This document shows, piece by piece, positions 56,331 through 64,000 of a stretch of DNA of 64,000 bases. This DNA is from Salvator merianae (Eukaryota > Chordata > Lepidosauria > Squamata > Teiidae). The notes beneath the pieces were generated by a model. That model was not told where the DNA came from, did no database searches, and saw nothing but the letters and a program-made list of their open reading frames with translations. The first letter of the stretch is position 1. Each line of letters opens with the position of its first letter. The stretch is from positions 4,769,211 to 4,833,210 of the forward strand of contig QVOM02000023.1 of assembly GCA_003586115.2 (NCBI GenBank), read 5' to 3'. The translations under genes and the position numbers were made by a program.

Positions 56331-57916
56331 GGGTTTGGATGACCTTAAAATATGACGCCCGCCTTCCTCAGTGCTGAGTCGTTTATAATACTGAGATTAT
56401 CCTGCTATTACACATGAATGGACACAGCAATCTTCTCTTTGGCCTCATTTCTTCAAGAAAGTCTCCAGCACTGAGTTTTGGAGGTGGTGGTGAGGTTGGA
56501 GAAGAAGAAGAAAGCAGAAAACAGGCACACCAGGCAGCTTGGTTGTATTTTGCTTTGGCATTTGCAAAGAATGAAAACGGGGGGAAAGAAAAAAGACTAA
56601 AAACCGAGCCAACCTATTCTAAGCTAAGGTAATTCCAGATAAATGCTGCAAAATGCTGCACTCAGAGCCCCCTCCAATGGTAAAAATTTTGCTGTCTGGC
56701 AATCATTGGGAAACAGCACGAGGCTTTTTTTCTCCCAAGTCATACTGGCAGTGTGTGGGTAATGAATTTATTGATTTTTCCATTTTTTTGAAAAAAAGCA
56801 CAACAGTTATTTCAGAGATAAAAGCCTCTCATTTGCAGTCATTAAATCTGCCATATTGAGGACAGCTAAGGAAGTAGGAGCCCAGAGTTGAAACAGGGAA
56901 AAAACAGACCTTTGTCCCATATATTTTTTTATATATATATGGGCATAATCACCTGTCATATGCTGGGTTGGCAAGGAAAAGGTGAAAAGTTTCTCGTGTC
57001 ACTGCTTTCAGTAAACACTTTTGGAGATGTGTAATGCTACAGAGTCGAGGAAGAGAGAATGATGGCAGGGGGGGAAATGTCCAAGTTGGAGGTACCCTTT
57101 TGGTCCATCATGTCCTATTACCTGTTCTGGTTTCCCCATGCTCACACAAGAATCCCTTATGCATCTCTCGGAGTCTCTTGATTGCAGGAATAGAAGAGGA
57201 ATGATCATTGCTTTTCTCACCACTATTCAGAGAACACTCAAATTATACACCCCAAGCATCCCCAGGTTTGGACTCCATAGTCCAACCCACCTGGTTAAAA
57301 CCTTGCTACTGATCTGTTCCTTTTGCACCTTCAAACTGGAGAAGCTGCTTGCTAAAAACGCCATCAAGTCAGACTTGATTCCTAGGTTACATGCTTAATG
57401 AGACTCCCTCTGGTTGTATTTGGGGTTATAAGGACAGACATAAAATCCCTAAAATTGCCTTATCCCATCCTGAAGCCTAGGAATGGGTGCCCCTTCCTCA
57501 TACTCAGTTTAATAACACTGAGAGCAACTCTTTTTTAAAATTGGATTGAGCAGGGAGTCATCGCAGCATGGGAACAAATGCTCCCAGCAAGCAACCAATC
57601 AGGGCCATGGAAAACCAGGCTGGCAAATGGCCAATTTGAGGCAAGCACTTATTGTCAGAAAGACATTGCCAAACTTTGAGGTGAATGAGAAGCAAAGTCA
57701 AGAAACATGAAGTAGGGTTATTCTTTTAGCTGTTTAAAAAACTGATTTTTATGTGTCTACTTTTTCTTAAGGTGACCAAAAAAAAAAAAGCCCTGTCTGA
57801 TTGCACCCCTTGTGACCGTAGAGGCACATCCATCCCTTTTGCATCTGAACATTGTTTCTCACTTATAGTAATTTTTATTATAACTATTGGCCGGTCAACA
57901 AAGTAGAACAAAACAA
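56331..57916. other. single-copy DNA
   Basis: No gene or repeat recognised. Confidence 0.45.
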
Positions 57917-58087
57917 GGCCCGTCAACCTAATTCTGGATTATATCCTGGAATGGGCACTTGTGATCTGCATGCTGGTGCAGATTATGGCAGAATCTGCCT
58001 GGGGTCTGCCATAGTCTGCACTAGCAGATGGATGGCAGGTTCCTATTCTGGGATATAATCTGGAATAAAGCCAAATGCAGAAAGGAC
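57917..58087. mobile_element. MITE-3 (hairpin type), complete copy
   Basis: The left arm (about 57930-57991) and the complement of the right arm (about 58007-58068) have the same length of about 62 bases and agree at about three quarters of positions, best in 'tgcagaytatggcaga'. The loop is only about 15 bases. Outer ends are 'aaggcccgtc' and, complemented, 'tggtcctttctgcat'. Confidence 0.85.
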
Positions 58088-59521
58088 CAAAGATCAGCAA
58101 ATAGCACAAACAAAGAGAGTAAAAAACAAGGATGCACATAGAAACATTTCACAATTTCACATCTTCTAGGGAGATGCCAGAGATTAAATGTTGGGACTTC
58201 TGCATTCAGAACTGAGCTATGGATGGGTCTGGGAGTCACATATAAAGCCACGAAATACACATTCTGACCTGGTGCATCTGTCCCTCTCTGTCTCTCATCC
58301 CAGCTCCTTTCTTTTCCTGCTGTCCCTGGCATCCTCCACACATTTGCAAAACAAAGCATCTGACAGGCAGGAGAGTACTCCCCCCCCCCGGAAATGGGGG
58401 GGGCATGCTCTTTGCTTGTTCCCTGCCACTCACTCCTATAAACCGTGAAGTCATGGAATGAAGATTCCCCTTGGCGTTCGAAGTGTCTAACAGGGGGCCT
58501 TGACCAACACACAGGAAACGACCCCGGAAGTCGGCCATTTTCTGTATTGTTAAGATTCCCAGGAAGATGGTGACCAGGCATGTCAACCTGCATAGCTGTT
58601 ATCCATCAATACAGTTGCATCACAGGTGCCCAGGCGTGGCAGTTGCTTTTGCAAAGCAAGTAGCAAATGACACGTTGGCCTGTGAATATGGTTCCCCCTG
58701 GGTTCCTGCAGGGCACCTCTCTGAGCTCATGCAAACCCTGCCTCTATCTTCTACTTCCCGCCTTCTCTGCCTCCCTTTTCCCTTTCCCTTTCTTCTCATG
58801 CTTATTGTAACAATCCTAGGCTGTTTTCTCTCCCCCAAAGCATGACTTCATTCTTCACTGAGCCCCCTCCTGGAGACCGTCCAGCTGTTTAATGTGAGCC
58901 AGAGAGAGCTCCAGTACCCTCCAATGTGTATTCTGTAAGCGAATTCACTTAGGGAATGGGAAATAAAAGTCATTTGTTTGCCAAACAACTGTGACATACA
59001 CCGAACCTCGGAGAGAAGCGCGTGTTGTTTCCGAATGAGATGCAGGTTGAAATGGTTAACCTCTTGCTATTGTTAAGCTGCTAGAAGGAGGTATGATGCA
59101 AATTAAAATGAGTTTTCGCAAATAGCCGGAACAATCCTTTATCTCTTCATGGTTCTGATCTCTGTTGTTGGAAAGGCAGTATTTTTGTCATTTTTAATAA
59201 GTCTAGGACGTGGTTCAATGCCATGCTGGAGCATAAAGAATTGCCTTGGGGTGCAAGGTTACTGTGAGGTGGAGAGAAGACTCCACCTAGGTTCTTCAGA
59301 ATTTGGGGGACAGTGTGTTTTGATTTGCTGGTGTGACACCCTCTTCTATTCTTGTGGATCAAGGACAAACATATCAAAAAGTCCAGGTGGTTCTTGTTTT
59401 AAGGTGCAGGGGGTTGTTTTGGTAATGAGCTTTCTTTTCTTATTTTCCTTCCAGAACAGTATCAGATCCAACCAACTTTGATAACTGAGTTAATAACAAA
59501 GAACAGGGATGATATCATGTT
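58088..59521. other. single-copy DNA; candidate conserved block 58900-59150
   Basis: 58900-59150 is repeat-free, with ATGCAAAT followed by TAAA at 59096-59107 and balanced AT/CpG content. No gene recognised. Confidence 0.35.
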
Positions 59522-59877
59522 AATCGAAGGCAACCATGTCCTGCGAGAAACGGTTAAAGGATCTAAGCATGTTTAGCCTGCAGAAGAGAAGACTGAGAGG
59601 AGACATGATGGCTGTTTTCAGGGATCTGAAGGGCTTCACAGTGCAGAGGGATTGACTGTATTCTCACTCGCACAGGAAGAAAGGACTAGAAACAGTAAGG
59701 GCGATCAGTCAATGGAATAGGTTGCCGCAGGAGGTGGTGAACTCTCCTTTGCTGGAGGCCTTCAAGGAGAGGCTGGAGAGACATCTGTCTGGGATGGTTT
59801 AGTGGATCTTGCATTGAGCAGGGGGGTGGACCTGATGACCCTGGAGGTTCCATCCAACTCTATGTTTCTATGATTAA
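59522..59877 (+). mobile_element. CR1 LINE 3' end with internal deletion
   Basis: 'gcatgtttagcctgcagaag', 'ggagacatgatggctgtttt', 'ggttgccgcaggaggtggtg' and 'cattgagcaggggggtggac', ending 'ctatgtttctatgatt'. The segment coding for the 'MKLQGKRFRLD' part is deleted between 'agaaacagtaa' and 'gggcgatcag' (about 59699). Confidence 0.93.
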
Positions 59878-59898
59878 GTTCTCACACAGAGGGTGCAA

Positions 59899-60160
59899 TA
59901 GGGATGTGCACAAACAAAAGTCACGTTTTCGTTCTGCTGTCAAAGCAGAAACCCGTATTCTCACTTCGTTGGTGAATTGCAACATTGAAAATATGGGTTT
60001 TCACATTCATTTTTGCTATTTTTGTGATGTTTTTAGCTGTTGGAAATATCCTTCTCATAGGCAAAAACACAGCAAAAACATAACTATTCAAACAAATACT
60101 CATTTGCGCAAGGGGGTGACTGGTTCAATTTGCATTGAATTCTGGAAATGCAACCCCCCC
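59899..60160. mobile_element. MITE-4-like, copy 2 (one terminus)
   Basis: Starts 'tagggatgtgcacaaacaaa', the same terminus as 27493-27839, with similar 'cgttttcgt' and 'ttttgctatttttgtg' interior. The right terminus is not found. Confidence 0.55.
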
Positions 60161-61319
60161 CCCAATTTTCGATTTGATATGAATATCCGCAAATGTGAAA
60201 CATTACACAGCATGCATACAGATATAGCTATTGCCACGATACCTTAAGAAATATATATCAGAGGTTAACATAAAATAACACGGCAGAAACTAACAGGAGC
60301 TGATATCCTGCTCCCCCAAAATTAATATTCATAAAAATGTACAGTGGAAAGCTGAAGAAGTCAAGAGCCAGGATCATGGCATATCGTAAATGAAACCTCC
60401 ATGTAACCATTGGCACAATTCAACTCTGTAAGGTTTTCTAGGAATGTAATTATCATAAATAGACTATTGTATGTCGCATTCTGTGACTTCACGATCTTGA
60501 AGTTCTGAATAGTCATCCTGCTTCAGGTTTTTCTTCGTTAAAAATAACTAAATAAATTAGAAGAAGGTCTGCAGCCAAGAATGTCTAAATAGGTTTGATG
60601 AAAACACCTGCTCAATACTGCTATAATGGGCCATGACTTTTGGCTTTCCTGCTACCATAGAAAATCAGCAATATACTCTAACAACCTGAGAACTAAGCTA
60701 CCCCAGTTCAGTGACAATGCTACTTGGCATTCCTCAATGCTTAACAACATGCGTGTGCATTTACACGGTCAGAACGAAAAATGAATATTGATGGCAGAGC
60801 AAGTGAAATTCTCCATATTCATCTCTCTATTTCCTTTATCACTTATTCTGTAACAGCTGTTTAATTAATTGCTTCAGCGACTCCCTAATACATCTTATTT
60901 ACATACAAAATTACAGAATAATGGTTTGTCTTTGAGTTGAGTGAAAATGTAATCCTGCCTTGCTATGCATCACAGACCACAACTACTCGAGAAGAAATGA
61001 AAGTTCTGGGTTGCCTCGACTGTCTCTGTGCACGCATGTGTGTCTCCTTTTCTCTGCTTGCTAATTATTGGAGCTCATTATTTATTACTATTATTATTTT
61101 CCCCCGGTTTTGTTGGAGTTGTTTTTACAGGTGTTAAAAGATGGGGCTAGAAAGATAACCGCAAAGAAAAGCTGTTCTCTTGTGGAGGTAAATGTGGGGC
61201 TTTGGATAAGGAACATATATATGATAATTATTTTCTCATCTGCTACAAGAGGTTAGCTAATGTGTCTACTCAATATTGGGTCTTCTACCAAAGGCCTGGA
61301 AGTTTGGCGGTCCTGCATA
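60161..61319. other. AT-rich single-copy DNA; candidate conserved block 60750-60950
   Basis: Repeat-free, with 'tgtttaattaattgcttc' near 60860. No gene recognised. Confidence 0.35.
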
Positions 61320-63655
61320 GACATCTGATTTAGTTGGTCCTAGGCCTGTGCTTTTCTGAAGCAGAAAATGCAGCAGGGCAGAGATTAATAGAGTTTTGTC
61401 AAGATAACTCACTGGTCGTAGGAAATACAGTTTTCCAACAGCCTCAAAGGTGACTCTACAAATGGACATCACCAGGTGGTCTATACCGGAATTGGATCAA
61501 TTATATACTTCACAGTCAAAGATGGAGAAGCTCTATTGAGTCAGTAAAAAAAAGACCTAGAGCTGACTGTGGCTCAGATCATGAGCTTTTTATTGCAAAG
61601 TTCAGACTTAAATAGAAGAAAGTAAGGAAAACCATTAGACCATACAGGTATGGCCTAAATAAAATCCCTTATGAATATGCAGTGGAGGTCATAAATAGAT
61701 TTAATGGATTTGATCTTGCAGACAGAGTGCCTGAAGAACTATGGACTATGTTCTTAACAATGTACAGGAGACAGCAACAAAAATATCCTTCCAAAAAAAG
61801 AAGAGCGAAAAAGCAAAATGGCTTTTACAAATAGTTGAGGAAAGAAGAAAAGGGAAAGCAAGCAAGGAAGAAAGAAAGAAAGGAAGGAAGGAAAGAAGGA
61901 AAGAAGGAAGGAAGGAAGGAAGGAAGGAAGGAAGGAAGGAAGGAAGGAAGGAAGAGAAAGGTATATTCAAATGAATGCAGATTTCCAGAGAATAATAAGG
62001 AGAGATAAGAAGGCCTTCTTAAAAGTGCAATGCAAAGAAATAGAGGAAAACAACAGAATGGGAAAGACAAGAAATCTTTCAAGAAAATTGGAGATATCAA
62101 GGGAACATTTCATGCAAAAAATGGGCATGATGAAAAACAAAAATGGTAGGGACCTAAAAGAAATAGAAGTGATTAAGAAGAGGTAGCAGGAATACTCAGA
62201 AGAAGACAAGAAAGTTCTTAATATCACTGATAACCATTGAGCGTGTGCTCACTGACCTAGAGTCCGACATCCTGGAGAGTTTTGAAGTAAGTGGACTTTA
62301 GGAAGCACTGCTAACACCAAGGTTAGTGGAATTGATGAAATTCCAGCTGAACTATTTAAAATCCTACAAGATGGTGCTGTTAAAATGCTGCACTCAATAC
62401 GTCAGCAAATTTGGAAAACTCAACAGTGGCCAAGGATTGGAAAAGGCTACTTTATGTTCCAGTCTCGAAGAGCAATGCCAAAGTATGTTCAAACTATCAA
62501 ACAATTGCTCTCATTTCACAACTTGCAAGGTTATGCTCAAGATTCTGCAAGCTATGCTTCAGCAATATGTGAACTAAGAACTATTAGAAGTTCACACTGG
62601 TTTTCAAAGAGACAGAGGAACTAGAGATCAGATTGAGAAGTCAAGGCAGTTCCAGAAAAACATCTGCTTCTTGTTCACTGAGTACACTAAAGCCTTTGTA
62701 TGAATCACAACAAATTGTGGCAAGGTCTTTAAGAGATAGGAGTACCCGATCGCCTTATCTGTCTCTTAAGGAACTTGTATGTGGATCAAGAAGCAATAGA
62801 ACCAGACAAGGAGCTACTGATTGATTCAAGATTGGGAAAGGTGTACAACAAAGCTGTATACTGTCACTCTATTTATTTAAACTTATGCAGAGTATATCAT
62901 GCAAAAATGGCAGGCTGGATGAATCAATAGCTGAAATTAAGTTTGCTAGGAGAAATATCAACAACCTCAGATACACAGACAATACGTCTCTGATGGCAGA
63001 AAATGAAGAAGAATTAAGGAACCTCTACATGAGAGTGAAAGAGGAGAGTGCAAAAGCTCAACATTAAAAAAACCTAAGATCATGGCATCTGATCCCATCA
63101 CTTCCAGGCAAATAGAAGGCGAAGAAATGGGAGTGGTGACAAATTTTATTTTCTTCAGCTCAAAGATCACTGCAGATAGCGATGGAAGATGCTTCCTCCA
63201 TGAAAGGAAAGCTATGGCAAACCTGGACAGCAGACTAAAAAGCAGAGACATCACTTTGCTGACAAAGCTCCGTATAGTCAAAGTGATGGTTTTCCCAGTA
63301 GTAAAGTATGGCTGTGAGAATTGGGCCATAAGGGAGGCTGAGCACTGAAGAATCAATGCTTTCAAAGTGTGCTGCTGGAGAAGAGCTTTGAAAGCCCCTT
63401 AGGCTACAGGATATCAACCCTGACTGTTCACTGGAAGGACAAATACTGAAGCAGAAACTCAAATATTTTGGCCACATAATGAGAAGACAGGACTCACTGG
63501 AAAGGACCCTGATGCTGGGAAAGATGGAAAGCAAAAGGAGAAGAACACAGCAGAGGATGAGATGGATAGATAGTGTCGTGGAAACAACAAACATCAGCTT
63601 AGCCAAATTCTAGGAGACAGTAGAGGACAGAAGAGTTGAGTGTACTAGGTCCACT
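61320..63655 (+). mobile_element. BovB/RTE LINE, long but inactivated
   Basis: Ordered BovB ORF2 words on the plus strand. Endonuclease end: 'GQRLIEFCQDNSLVVGNT', 'LYKWTSP', 'QRWRSSIESV' and 'DCGSDHELLIAKF', with the SDH triad intact at 61574-61582. Linker: 'RRDKKAFL' and 'CKEIEENNRMGKTRN'. Reverse transcriptase: 'QIWKTQQWPRIGK' and 'RNINNLRYTDNTSLMAE', then 'KIMASDPI', 'RIVKVMVFPVVKYGCENW' and 'MMR..' type end. Many frameshifts and stops. The catalytic YADD is changed to YTDN (62972-62983), and a GGAA tract interrupts the linker. Confidence 0.95.
61857..61957 (+). repeat. (GGAA)n microsatellite inside BovB
   Basis: An imperfect AAAG/GGAA run, then about 12 pure GGAA units, in the Lys/Glu-rich linker of the BovB ORF. 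The frame that enters it (Lys-Arg-Glu-Gly repeats) differs from the frame that continues as 'MNADFQRI', so the expansion includes a frameshift. Confidence 0.95.
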
Positions 63656-64000
63656 ACTTAATGACTGAACATTCATAACCTTGCCTTAAAAATGAGAACT
63701 GTCTGGAATTAGGAAGATATCCTTTTTAAATCACAACTATCATGAGCTTCAAGACAACCACCATTGCTTCAAAGTGATTGATGGAACTTCTAGGGTAGTG
63801 GTGGTGGAGGTGAATTGTACCATGATTCTGCCAGGTAATTTTTAGGGCTATAAGCCGTACAGTGTGTTTATTCAATGTGTTTACTGAGCTTTGCAGTGTT
63901 TACAGTGTGTTTACTCAGGAAGAGTTCCTAAGAGGTATTTAAGCTATTACTTTATGCTGACACAGTGTCAATGTTAACTCTGCTAAAACCTCAATAGTCT
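63656..64000. other. single-copy DNA with a short GTGTTTA-rich patch
   Basis: 63862-63920 has four 'gtgtttac/a' words in irregular spacing ('cagtgtgtttattc', 'aatgtgtttactga', 'cagtgtttac', 'agtgtgtttactca'). No gene recognised. Confidence 0.5.

Noticed and set aside
58021..58593. 190-codon minus-strand frame, the longest in the window
   Set aside because: It overlaps the MITE-3 hairpin, has no recognisable domain, and another frame of similar length overlaps it on the same strand. Most likely chance.
61741..61974. Lys/Arg/Glu/Gly repeat protein
   Set aside because: GGAA microsatellite within a dead BovB element.
1..64000. Endogenous retrovirus or LTR element
   Set aside because: No long terminal repeat pair, primer binding site, polypurine tract or gag/pol motif was seen anywhere in the window.

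Overview
The window is nuclear DNA of a vertebrate, most probably a squamate reptile (lizard or snake). The evidence is the repeat mix. There are many 5'-truncated CR1 LINE tails, including the kind ending in a 'ctgatccagcagggctcc' plus 'ttatgttcttatg' 3'UTR. There are BovB/RTE LINEs on both strands, L1 3' ends, a tRNA-headed SINE and a CORE/MIR-like SINE. Several families of short non-autonomous DNA transposons and an abundance of microsatellites complete the picture. I see no bacterial-type operon, no CRISPR array, no rRNA or functional tRNA gene, and no intact protein-coding gene. All longer open frames are transposon remnants, microsatellite read-through or chance frames.

Layout. 0-8 kb: mostly single-copy DNA with a SINE, two copies of a MITE I call MITE-1, one copy of MITE-2, an AT-rich block and (AC)n, (AGAT)n and (ATG/AAT)n tracts. 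8-20 kb: CR1 fragments on both strands, an L1 tail, tandemly iterated CR1 3'UTRs, a third MITE-1, a 21-bp minisatellite inside a dispersed repeat, a GGAA tract and a BovB 3' end. 20-33 kb: long single-copy stretches broken by CR1, BovB, MITE-3, MITE-4 and a three-level 30/60/180-bp minisatellite carrying CCAAT boxes. 33-43 kb: an AAGGG/AAAGG pentanucleotide tract, the second MITE-2, a CR1-rich cluster at 36.0-37.8 kb and a 133-bp tandem amplification of a CR1 3'UTR. 43-50 kb: an L1-like tail, MITEs, and a tandemly duplicated ~885-bp unit (46.3-47.7 kb) holding a 16-unit minisatellite of AACCGGTT motifs. 50-64 kb: RTE, L1, CR1 and CORE-SINE remnants, a small CpG cluster with a TATA-like element and a strong splice-donor match near 53.5 kb, a hairpin MITE at 58 kb, and a ~2.3-kb degenerate BovB copy near the right end.

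Function. The window reads as an intergenic or intronic gene desert. Several AT-rich blocks free of recognisable repeats (2.37-2.64, 9.78-10.12, 45.35-45.62, 58.90-59.15, 60.75-60.95 kb) have the base composition and POU/homeodomain-type motifs often seen in conserved developmental enhancers. That is inference and cannot be settled without cross-species alignment. I did not find a convincing undescribed multi-gene system. The most distinctive structures are the two minisatellites built from transcription-factor-like motifs, the hairpin MITE family and the locally amplified CR1 3'UTRs.
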